Origin: Psilocybe azurescens
Lineage: Eukaryota; Basidiomycota; Agaricomycetes; Agaricales; Agrocybaceae
NCBI GenBank assembly: GCA_023853785.1
Contig: JAJIRX010001046.1
Location: forward strand, 62,001 to 126,000
DNA: 64,000 nt
Direction of reading: 5' to 3'
This document shows, piece by piece, positions 22,520-32,714 of this stretch (position 1 is the first letter of the stretch; every line of letters starts with the position of its first letter). The notes beneath the pieces were generated by a model, which made no database searches, was not told the DNA's origin, and saw only the letters and a list, made by a program, of their open reading frames with translations. Made by a program: the position numbers and the translations under genes.

Positions 22520-23640
22520 CTCCTTCATTAGATCAAATCCAATGAAGATATCTCATGACGCCCTGGTATCGTTGCCCCAGAGTCAGAATACTGTAAGATC
22601 ATGACGAATCGCTTGGATAAATCCAAGCGACGATATTGTGAATCGGTCTGTAAAGAACTACACCTGTCGGAGTAAATAGCAGGGTGAAAGATGGTGAGCG
22701 GGCGATGTCAGTGGGAAGTCGGATTGGTGAAATTCACGATATCGCTGCCATTGTGGTTGGAAAGAATGTTGTTTCAGATGACTAGATTTACTCATTGTAT
22801 CAAATACAAATGAGAGGCGGGAACGACTTGCTGGATCAAATCCAGCAGGACTTGTGCTTAGGCAGTGGATAGCGAGTCATGAGTGCAGCGAATCTACAAA
22901 TGAGAGGGCGGGAAACGACTTGCTGGATCAAATCCAGCAAGGCTTGTGCCTAGGCAGTGGATAGTGAGTCGTGAGTGAGCGCGAATCTACAAATGAGCGG
23001 CGGGAACGACTTACTGGATTTGAAGGCAGTGGATAGCGAGTCGTGAGTGCGCGCGAATCTACAAATGAGAGGCGGGAACGACTTGCTGGATATGATCCAG
23101 CAAGACTTGTGCTTAGGCAGTGGATAGTAGGTCGTGAGTGCGCTGAATCTACAAATGAGCGGCGGGAACGACTTACTGGATTTGAAGGCAGTGGATAGTG
23201 AGTCGTGAGTGCGCGCAAATCTACAAATGAGCGGCGGGAACGACTTGCTGGATCAAATCCAGCAAGACTTGTGCTTAGGTAGTGGATAGTAAGTCGTGAG
23301 TGCAGCGAATCTACAAATGAGCGGCGGGACCGACTTGCTGGATCAAATCCAGCAAGACTTTGTTTAGGCAGTGGATAGTGAGTCGATGAATTAATGACGA
23401 GTGACATTGTTGATCTGTGATGTCTATTTGCGGCGAATGATAATGACAAACACGGAAGTGACAAACACGGTGATGACAAACAGCTGCATCCACTTGGCGT
23501 CGTTGCCGTGGACTTCTCTTTGTGCGCCTTCTCCTCTCACAGCTCACCGTCAACCAGGCTCCGGTCTCACTTGGATCAATCCAGTGAATTCCAGGGGCCT
23601 GTCTTTTCTGCTTTATTCGAATTTTATTCAATAAAGCTTT
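22520..23640. repeat. Right cluster of GGAT-N-ATCC palindromes with tandem array
   Basis: About seven tandem units of 70-100 bp from about 22,790 to 23,390 each contain CTACAAATGAG(A/C)GGCGGGA, a palindrome such as CTTGCTGGATCAAATCCAGC, and TTAGGCAGTGGATAGTGAGT. Some units lack the second palindrome arm (TTACTGGATTTGAAGG). Isolated palindromes with other stems occur at 22,526, 22,610 (GCTTGGATAAATCCAAGC) and 23,570. The cluster lies about 0.6 kb upstream of the CACTA transposase start. Confidence 0.8.
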
Positions 23641-24223
23641 TCTTCTTTCTCTACACCGAATTCACTCCGCCCACTGTTTATTACTTCTGCGCTGTCGATC
23701 TTCACTTGCTGTGCGTGGACTTCGGTGATCAGCTTCAAGCCATAGGCTTCTTATTTGGTGAGAATTTTGAAAATCTCATTCTTTATTCAACTACTGATAC
23801 TCCTAACAGTTTAATTGCCGTCGTCTCCTCAATTGTCGTCACCCACTCTCGTCAGCCCACTTACTGCGATTACTCCCTAAGATGATCCTGGGGCTCCAGT
23901 CGTCGATAACCATACGTACCATCCATTCAGTAAGGCTTAGTGTCCACTAACACCGAATAACCTTCTCTTGCTCCGTTCAGGGATATCTTTGTTCTTGTAG
24001 AGGCTCCACTCATGTCCTTGTATTTGATACATGGACGTTATACTCTGATTTCTTGTGTATTTTATACCGGGAATTATGCAAACCGCTTTGTTCTCGTACC
24101 GATGCCGACTGAGATCCTTGTATTTGATACATGGATCTTGTACTCTTCATCCCTCGCCAGTTCGTTCTCGCGTATTTATACTGAGATAACGTCGACCTTC
24201 GTGGCATACTCTCTCACTTTCCG

Positions 24224-27200
24224 ATGCCAAGTCAAGCAAAGGAAACTTATCGTTGCTTCTGTGAATCCTGCAAAGAGGTCTCTCCTCACGGTGCTGATGG
24301 GGAACCTTTGGGGCAGGAGATGCTTGTAAAGTATCGCTCCGCTCATCAGGCCCGGATCAAGGCTGAACGGGAGGCACGAGCAAATGCCCAATCCAACTGT
24401 CCAGATTCTTCATCGTCTGCCGTGGCCGTCGCTACATCTATCCTTGCTTCTGTTGTTGCCAATCCTGGTTCAGATGTCAACTCGCAACCTAACCGACTTT
24501 GGGCCACCCGTCGCGAATACCAGGAGTCCCTTGTTCCAACCCCTGCTCCTGACCTTACTTTCCATGTTCAAGCCATCACTGATGGATTACAGCGCTTAAC
24601 TGTCCAATCCGATACCCCATCTGCTGAGGACCTGGCAAATCGACCTACCCAATCCCAACCACCCGCCAATGTTCTCCCTGCAACTCAAGCTACGTCAGAC
24701 CACCCGTCTTTTACGTCCGACCCAGAAGCTATGGTCACTCTCAGAAACCAAGAGCGCAACAGTCGGACTAAAAAGGCACACAGGATCTTCGATAAAATTG
24801 ATAAAGACGCCCAAATATGCCTCCATAAGCTTGCTGGCGTCGCATCACCTACCGAATTGACGATCTTGGAATCAGAGGCGAAACACTTACGCCCTGCTTT
24901 CGAAGCTGTAACACGCGAGGTTCCATCATTGGATGAGGCGTGGGAAAGTTATCGGCCAGCGTCTATTCCTCATCGAGGCTGGATTGGAACAGCTCCGATT
25001 GTTGCACCCGAGGTCCAATGACGAACCTTTGGAATATAACTCCAGTGAGTTTCTTTTGTTCTTTTACATTTCTCTTCAGTTAACCTTATCTCACTTATTA
25101 GATCATCATTTTGACTGAGCCATTGACTTGTATAGCCCAGTAGCTCAGATGACGATGTTCATCGCTGTTATCTGCACTGTTATGATCGGCGTTAGCCGTG
25201 ATATGGGAATCTCATTCTGAGGCTCTTTTCTCTTACTCTTCGGTGGGCTTTCAGAGATCACGATGGCAATTTGGATGCTACACGGTCTTCAATTATGGAT
25301 CAGATACCTTCTACGGTGGAAACGGTCTTGTCAAAATTCAATCTTGATGGGAAGACTACTATCTACGCCCACGTGTCCCGAATGCCACTGTACATATCCA
25401 CCGATATCCAAGCCTGGTTCTAGCATCCCTCATTACCCCGAACGATGCACCAACCGCCCCCTATCCAGGTGCGCGGAAGAATGTGATTCCTTTCTTCTCA
25501 ACTCTCAATCACCCAGCGACAATACATCTCCACGGCCTCTAAAACCCTCACGTTGTTTATGATTTCCACAATTATCTTGCTAGTCTACTATCTAGGACAG
25601 ACTTAGAAGATATCATGGATCGTTCCTGTGACGAACTCATGGAAACCATCAACAAGAAGGAGTTGGTGCCGTCCTACATTACAGATGTTTTCCAAGGTGA
25701 ATATATTCGCACCTTCGAAGGTCCTATCAAAGGCCAGCTTTTTGTCGACCGGCCTGGAACAGAAGGCCGCTACCTTTTGCAATCAACGTGGACTTTTTAG
25801 CACTGAAGGGATGACTATCTGAGGAGCAACCACATCAAGCGGCATTATTTCTCTGTCTTGCTTAAATCTTCCACTGGAAATGCGCAACAATAACGAAAAT
25901 ATATACCTTGCTAGTGTCATTCCGGGTCCTAATGAACCCCGTTTGACCAAACTTAATCATTATGTTCGTCCTGTCGTTGACCAATTTGTGGAATCTTGGG
26001 AGGCGCAGTGTGCGCTACACTCGAACAGCAAACCATCTAACCGGTCATTGTACTCGTAGCGCAATCGCAATTGCAGTCTGTGATCTCCCAGGAGGTCGTA
26101 AACTTAGCCAGACTGCGAATCATAGCAGCCATTTCTATTGCACAAGGTGTACTTGCTTTCACAAATCAACTCTCGGCTGAACCGATTTCAAGAATTGGCA
26201 ACTCCGTGATTGTAATGTGCTGCGTGAGCATGCTATGGAATGGAAGAATGCCGCCACACGTAAAGAGCAGGAGCATCTGTTTTCTGCTCATGGTGTTTGT
26301 TGGTCTGAGCTTTGGCGTCTTCCGTATTGGGACCCTCCAAGGATGCTTGTTGTCGACTGCATGCACTGCCTCTTAGAAGGCCTCTGCCAATACCATTTCG
26401 AGAGGTTCTCAAGCTGACATCTGCCTCAGCCACTGCCAACGCCCCACAACCCAATGCCTTCGACTACCAGTTCCAGCAGCCAGACACAAACTCCGGGTTG
26501 GCTGAGAATGTGGTCAAGCAGGTGTCTCAGATCCACAATCTCCTCGTCAGCTCCTCTTTCGGTTGCAGAGCCTGACTTAGAAGCAGCTTTCCTGGCTCTG
26601 ACACATAAACTTCACCGAAAAACAAAGACACTATTGTTTATGTGGCGAAGAGCCTAAATCTCTCTCACAGCCATCCACGTGCAACAAAACTTCAGTGGGC
26701 CGAAGAACTTTGTACCTGGGTTCGTTGCTAATTCTACTTGAAGTTATGAACATGACTAATGCTCTTCCATGCAGCGCCGCAAGTTTCCAACTTCAGTGCC
26801 CACTGAGTTCGCTCCTAAACTAGTCACTGTCGACGTTATGGACCGTATCCGTGCTGTTGTGAAAGAAACCTCCACACCATCATGGCTCCCATCCGTACCC
26901 TATAACTTTGGTGATGCTGCTGCAGGCACACTCAAAGCTGATGAGTGGAGGACAATGGCCACGGTATATCTTCCTATTGCACTCATTAGTGTATGGAGTA
27001 CGGGGACAAGTCATCCATTGCCATCAGCCTCAGCTGCTACAAAAAGGTGCTTGACCACACTATGGCACTTGTATCGGCTGTTTCATTGGCCTGCCGACGT
27101 ACAATGACTCAATTTCGAATGGACGCTTACCGAGACCACTTGACGTTTTGGTATTCAAATCTCTGTCAGCTTCATCCTGAGAGCAGTTATCGCGTTAATG

Positions 27201-27981
27201 CGCACATGGCTTTTCATGTGTATGATTTCCTCCGTTTGTTTGGGCCTGTTCGTTCATGGTGGTGTTTCCCATTTGAGCGTTTAATTGGCATTTTGCAACG
27301 CCTTCCTCATAATCACAAGCATGGTAAGTCAAGTCTTTCCCTTTCTTGCTTTTTCTGATCACCTTTTATCAGGTCAAATTGAAATGACGATGACTCTCTC
27401 TTTTCTCAAGGCGACAAAGCTGAAGCAGTGGCTTCAACGCCCTGACTGCCCAGCTTTTTTACCGAGAGTGCAAAGTCGTTTTTGACAAAGCTTTTGGTAA
27501 AAGTGATGTTCAGAGTTCACCCGCAGACTCTGCCTTCGTTGTGGTGCCTTCTAACCTGCGTCACCTTATCAAGGGCCCAAGAGTTGCCCTTCGTGCTTAT
27601 CATATCGTAAACAAACTCACATACTCCCGTTCCTCCACGCATCTAGGCAATAGCTTAGTCATGTTTTACCCCAAAGGAAATCGATCCAAACGTCCTGTTC
27701 CAGGTTCGATTGAACACATCATCGTTTATCCAACAAACAAGGTCCTATACACCATCCGACGACAGGTTGAAGCACAGATTGGTACCGCTGATCCCTATGC
27801 CGAATATCCCCACTTTCCGGCTCAACTCTACTGTAACCAGCTTTCTGACGACCTTAAAGTCATTCAACCTGACTGGGTTATGTCGCATTATGTGCGCTGG
27901 AACTTCAGCAAGGATCACTGTGTTGTTTTGAACCTATCCCGTGTATGTTTAAACACCGGAATTGCTTTTCATACGTTCTAG
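24224..27981 (+). pseudogene. CACTA (Tnp2-like) transposase, degenerate
   Basis: The gene starts MPSQAKETYRCFCESCKEV and encodes a Ser/Pro-rich N-terminal region to 25,021. Then follow CPECHCTYPPISKP with YPERCTNRP (about 25,375-25,460), LLSRTDLEDIMDRSCDELM, RTFEGPIKGQLFVDRPGTEG, SGIISLSCLNLPLEMRN, NIYLASVIPGPNEPRLTKLN, RSAIAIAVCDLPGGRKLSQT, HFYCTRCTCFHKST, WSELWRLPYWDPPRMLVVD with CMHCLLEGL, SWLPSVPYNFGDAAAGTLKA, FLRLFGPVRSWWCFPFERLI and a C-terminal block from 27,541 with YSRSSTHLGNSLVMFYP. This order matches basidiomycete Tnp2-like CACTA transposases. Frame changes occur near 25,370, 26,000, 26,430 and 26,990. TGA at 26,178-26,180 stands where G-R-T-D-F is expected. It cannot make active enzyme. 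Confidence 0.75.
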
Positions 27982-28092
27982 CTAACTATATTTTCCAGGA
28001 TTAATGTCCTCGGTCAAATTCTGTGGTGTAAATCTGTTGACATAATACACTGTCCTTCCATTTGTGTACCCTCTGTTTTGTGTCATAGGGCA

Positions 28093-28122
28093 ATGAGCGG
28101 GCAATGAGCGGGCAATTACTTA
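28093..28122 (-). repeat. Right 30-bp subterminal inverted repeat
   Basis: This is the reverse complement of the repeat at 11,081-11,110, with G in place of A in each TTGCCCRCTCA unit. It lies 394 bp from the right terminus, against 391 bp on the left. Confidence 0.85.
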
Positions 28123-28516
28123 TAATCCCATTGATATTTTAACAATTCATTTCTCTTTTGGCCTATATTTTTGCGAAAACTAGAGTTTAACTAATCTTGG
28201 ACTTGATATTGAACCAGATTTTATATCATGAGAATAACTTTAGAAATAATTTTATCTTTATTGTCTCGAAGCGTTTGACTGTGAGGTCAGACAATAAAAA
28301 CCCATTCCTCTTAAGGTAGTACTGACTGAAAATCCATGCAATTCATGAAAAATGACCATGAATGGGAAACCGTTACAAAAACAATAAGCTTCGTTGACAG
28401 GGAAACTGAGAATAATAATTAAAACTTGGCCATATGTGGGTACTTTTGTTTATCTGACATTTCAAATAAAATTAATTGCTGAAAAGTGCACTTTTAGTAT
28501 GAAACCGCCCGAAGTG

Positions 28517-29350
28517 TGGGGAGCGGATTATAAAGGGTCGTGTTGCGCCAGTGGAGATTTCCTGCTGATTCCAGCCCCTGCTCCTGCACCGTGTCCTGGT
28601 TCCTTGTCCCTGTTCCATTTGCGTGTGGACCTTTTGCCGTTCCATGCGGATGTCATGAACATTGGCGTAGCACCCAGAACACCTGGGACTCCCGAGGACG
28701 CAGTGATGCGAGCAGGCGAGGATTCAGAGGATGTGGGAAACTCCGTGAACCCACACGCCACCCCTCTTCATCAACGCTGACGACTGTACGAGGGTCGAGC
28801 TCCACGCGTGCATCCTTAAATCATGTTCGTCCCCATCTCCCTCCTGTTCATCGTCATCTGCAAAGTCCAAGAGGAGCGGCGTGCCCTCACCCTCGGCGTT
28901 GGGATCTGTGTCGAATCTGAGGATGTATGTAAACCACGGTGTCAGCGGGATGAGAGGACGGGTGGTGCAAGGATAGTGTATGCCTGCGAGAGGAGGCTCA
29001 CGCCGTTGCTGTACCTGACCTGTGAGAGGTGGTTAGCGGGATATATGCGGGTGCGTAAGAAGACAAAAACGACGATGGACGTGGCAGTATGGCGCGAGAG
29101 ATAGGGTACATACAAAGGGTGAAACATAGCGTAAAACATAACAAAAGCAAAAGCCACATACTATTATTCCAAGCATAGTGGACATCATCGAATACATCAG
29201 CGTATTTCTTGTTATCGTCCGAGCCCCATGCGAGGTTGGGCACCGAGATGATGAAGCTTGGCATCAGCGCGATGTCGAGTGCGTTGGAGTTCATGCATAT
29301 GGCGGCGGCCATTATGAAGCTCCTGACTGTGTAACTGTGTGAGAGCAAGT
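28517..29350 (-). pseudogene. PIN-like transporter pseudogene A, 5' part
   Basis: This resumes the PIN-like gene split by the CACTA element. On the minus strand the first readable exon carries a membrane segment with AAAICMNSNALDIALMPSF and ISVPNLAWG, typical of the conserved asparagine-containing helix region of Mem_trans carriers. RYSNGVSLL-type sequence follows near 29,000. The N-terminal exon seen in the copies at 40.7 and 55.2 kb (VGYILERQGILDKK) is absent. Instead, ArgRS sequence lies directly upstream. The gene is truncated at both ends and interrupted, so it is non-functional. Confidence 0.7.
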
Positions 29351-29432
29351 TGGGTTCAATTAAGTGCGGAGGGACGAGAGAGAGACGAGGGCGAGCAAGG
29401 TAGGATGCGGTGGGGAGTATTCAATGCGCTTG

Positions 29433-30994
29433 TCAATGGGAGAGCAAGGAAACAACGGGATGAAACGCGAAGAGAAACACGAATCGTGGAAAAGGATAAC
29501 GAACACAGGGAAAATGAAGCTTGTCCTGGTGCTCATGCATCACGTTCCCCACCTGCTTAATGATCTTGTCAGAAAACACCACCGCCATTTTCCTCGTGCT
29601 CATTCCTTGTAAGAGACGGTAGGTGATCTGCATGAGCAAGGGCACCCAGGGAAGCTCGAGCACTACAAAGAATTGGGAGAGATGCAGGCCTTGTTGCGAG
29701 AAAACGACATATTTCATTTTATCAATTTTATATTTCTCGTAGCGTGTGATTGCGCTGCCTATATCGCGTGTCAGGTATATCAACGTTCCGTCTGTGATGA
29801 AGGTTGAATGAAGGAACAGGAAGAGAGAAAAATAAAAGAAATGGAACATACCCTTCTTACGAACAACGGTCTTGCCCGTCCTCCACTTCTACAACTCCAC
29901 CAGCTTCATACCATCCAACTCCGAAATCAAACTCATCCTATCCAACTTCTCCAGCGTCCCATCCATTGCCTCCTTCCCCACCTCGCTCCCCCCCGTATAC
30001 ACATCAAACTTCACATTCAGCCTCTCATACTCCTTCTCATACTCCCGCACGCTCATCTCTTTCTCCACATGCGCTAGTTGCGCAGGGTATCTTGGTCTCT
30101 GTCTTCTGTGTGCTTGAACCGGTTCGAGGTGGAGGCCTTGACGGCGGGGTCGGTGGATGCGTCTTTGTTAATGGCAGCGTAGATGTCAAAAGGTGCTTAA
30201 TGACGTCTTTTTCGAGACCGGCTTATGGGCCGATATTTGAAGCCTGCGGCGATTAGGCCGAACTAGGGAGACGAAGGGAGATGTCAGTGGGATATTTGGG
30301 GATTGGAATAGAAGACGCATGAAATGGCGAGGAGTAGGGGAGAAACAGAATAGAGGCAAAAAGGATTGGACGGAAAACAAAAACAAAAAGGCGAAAAGAG
30401 AAGAAAGAATCTTACCTGTGTATCCCAATCGCCTAGATAGTTCATTGAGACGACTTCCCAATCCACAAGCCTGACACAAACTAGCCAAAAACGCGCCGAT
30501 GATCGTGTTCCGCAAACGCCCAACATGGAATGACTTGGCGGTGTTCAGCGACGAGCAGTCGATAATGACCTTCTTACCATTGACTGAGTAGTTTGTGCCA
30601 TACTTGGGCAGACCAGAGGGCACATTGCATGTGGGGGTGTCGATCTGGGTGAGAACTTGTCGTGTTCACGCGTAGTGGAGGATGGACTTGTCGAGCACGA
30701 CGGACTCAACTCACTTGTCCGGTTGGAACTGTGAGCAGCAAGGTTCAGTCATTTTAGTAGTACAAAATGTAAAAATAATAACCACGTCGTTTTTGATGAC
30801 TTCAGCCACTGTCTCTTCGAGATCTGAACTGGCAGCGCAACAGTGAAGTCTTCCCCATTCTTCCCAGTCAGCTCCAGTGTGAGCGGCAGTGTATTCGAAA
30901 GTTTTGGCGCAATAGCTATCCAGATCGATTTCAGGATACATTTAGACAGATCCATACCCGGGACAGTGGGAAGTGGGGGCATGGATGACGCCAT
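29433..30994 (-). pseudogene. Arginyl-tRNA synthetase pseudogene A, N-terminal two thirds
   Basis: ArgRS charges tRNA-Arg with arginine in the cytosol. Starting at 30,994 (MASSMPPLPTVPG) the minus strand gives LKSIWIAIAPKLSNTLPLTL and GEDFTVALP. The signature-I (HIGH) region follows near 30,560: [13 protein letters not shown] then [16 protein letters not shown]. The catalytic-core run DKMKYVVFSQQGLHLSQFFV is near 29,700, and the KMSKS-equivalent QGMSTRKMAVVFSDKIIK near 29,600. HIGH is degraded to HVGR, the KMSKS loop has lost the usual G-T after K, and the N-terminal frame shifts near 30,830. The anticodon-binding C-terminal third is missing and the sequence passes into the PIN-like gene. Introns of about 55-110 nt remain recognisable. 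Confidence 0.8.
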
Positions 30995-30999
30995 CCTTT

Positions 31000-32714
31000 T
31001 ACTTTTAGTGTAGCGAGTCTTGTGAATTTGTTGTAAGTCGGGCGTAGACATTGTTGCATGTAAACAAAAGCGCCTGAGGTGTAAAGTGTGGTAAAGAGAT
31101 CTTTTGTCTGCATGAGAAAAGAGCGGGAGAGATATTGAGGGGAGGAGTGATGTAACGATTGGGTGACACAGAGTAGCTTGGTAAGCGTTCTGGGTTGCGA
31201 ATCGGCACACAGAGGAACTCTAGAGACGGGTTTAACGTTTATGAATTCACTGGGGACTCAACGAGTAGAGGTGTAGGTTATATAGTTACTCTAAGAGTCC
31301 TAATGGAAATAAAAGTAATAATAAGGAATGTGTAAGTCAGGTGAAACAATCAAGGTAAGGAACGACCGCAGCAGGCAGAGTGTATGATAACGAGTGCAAG
31401 AGTCCAGGCAAGGCACCGGAAAGAAAGATATCAGAGAAATCGTATGACAAAGAGTCAACGGTACGTCACGATGACCGATCTGTTACAAGTGAAAGGACGG
31501 CCAAATTGAATCAACAAGAGTGTCTGCAACAATGCGAGTGACTCGTTGGGATCCATCACGTGCAACGTCTCTGACAAATATTAGACCCTTTTGGTGGCAA
31601 AACGTTGACTCTTGTAGTCGGCGTAGCAGTAACGTTTGGTGCATTATGATGACAACCATGTATCGGCCAACAGTGAGTGGATATGTCACTTACGAGGGTG
31701 TCTTATTGGAAGACATATAGCAATAGAACCACACTACCGCTTACATGTACACATCACTAGCACACAAATTAAAAGGAGAGGAAGGACCCGGACCATCTCG
31801 CTGAGCTACAACTGGTAGTGCCTGCCTAAAGGTGTTCATTAGTCGGTACAATATCAGTATTAACACAGCCCTACGCAAGACAGAAAATAGTAAAGCTGCT
31901 ATCACGTTCACTTTGATTGTCACTTTTCTCACACTTCACTTTTGCGCACACAAAGTCACCACTCGGGACAGTGGAGAAAATGCAAAGAATGCAGGCACAT
32001 CGCAATCTAGGGTAAATTCTGTGACAACCGAATTTTGATGTGACTTTCCGACAAGCGATCTTGATTCACAGCCATGTCCATGACTCAACCAAGTAAAGGT
32101 ACCAGCATGTGTGCTAGAGCGGCTATGATCATCCATTGAGTCGTATATCGTTTTAAACTGTGCGTACTTGACACAATAAGGGCATTCAGTGGACTGGACG
32201 CTCTAACAACAAATCTCTCGCTTGAGCAGGCTTCAATATGAGGGTCCCATCGCACGCAAGTTCGACATAGAAGGGGGCTTTATGGTGTCCAGTTCAGTTT
32301 TGGAAATAGAATAGCACCGCCTTCCGGTGCATTGCTTCCAACTGTCACTGTCATGGGAGTTGCACTTGTCTAGTACTAAAGCTGTATATGCATTTGTGCG
32401 GACTCCGTCGGAAAACACAGCACCGTTGTGTAGTCCGACTCTGCGATATACTGCGATAATGTACAGTGAGCGACATAGGTGAGTGCCTTCTGCCTCGTCT
32501 TTCCGCAGTCCTAATGGTGTCAAGATTATTGGGGCTGTTGGGGTGAAGATTAAGAGCAATTTGAGACATGTACAGGATGTGGTGTCTATTAATAGCAGTA
32601 TTTATATTCAGCACATTGCAGTGCACTACCCGTGTGAATTAACTTAACTTCTGTGCTGCTCCACACTGTCGGCATTGTTAGGAACAGTTTCTTCCTTCAC
32701 AAAGCCCTAGTACA
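31000..32714. other. Duplicated spacer between ArgRS and NLR genes
   Basis: This spacer is closely similar to 62,500-63,918, sharing for example GGATCCATCACGTGCAAC, TATGAGGGTCCCATCGCA and ATTTATATTCAGCACAT. It holds the divergent upstream regions of ArgRS (minus) and NLR (plus). A GGTTCGAGTCC-like Pol III B-box occurs in the 63-kb copy (reverse strand near 62,955) and is degraded here. No protein gene is supported. Confidence 0.65.

Larger units (their letters stand above)
10690..28516 (+). mobile_element. 17.8-kb CACTA-superfamily DNA transposon with cargo
   Basis: The two ends are inverted repeats: the left begins CACTTTGGGGTTTCATACT and the right, reverse-complemented, begins CACTTCGGGCGGTTTCATAC. 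Both continue to a shared TTTTCAGCAATT. The flanks are a 3-bp TGG duplication, the size expected for CACTA (EnSpm) elements, and an empty-site relative exists at 60.15 kb. A 30-bp inverted subterminal repeat lies 391 and 394 bp from the two ends. Inside are a Tnp2-like transposase pseudogene on the plus strand at the right, a divergently oriented second gene at the left, two palindrome-rich clusters, and a 14.9-22.4 kb interior with WD40, ankyrin and hypothetical genes. It is large, and the transposase is broken, so it is a non-autonomous relic now. Nested insertion could explain part of the interior. Confidence 0.85.

Noticed and set aside
22790..23390. CRISPR-like array
   Set aside because: Units are direct tandem repeats without unique spacers, in a eukaryotic intron-bearing context.
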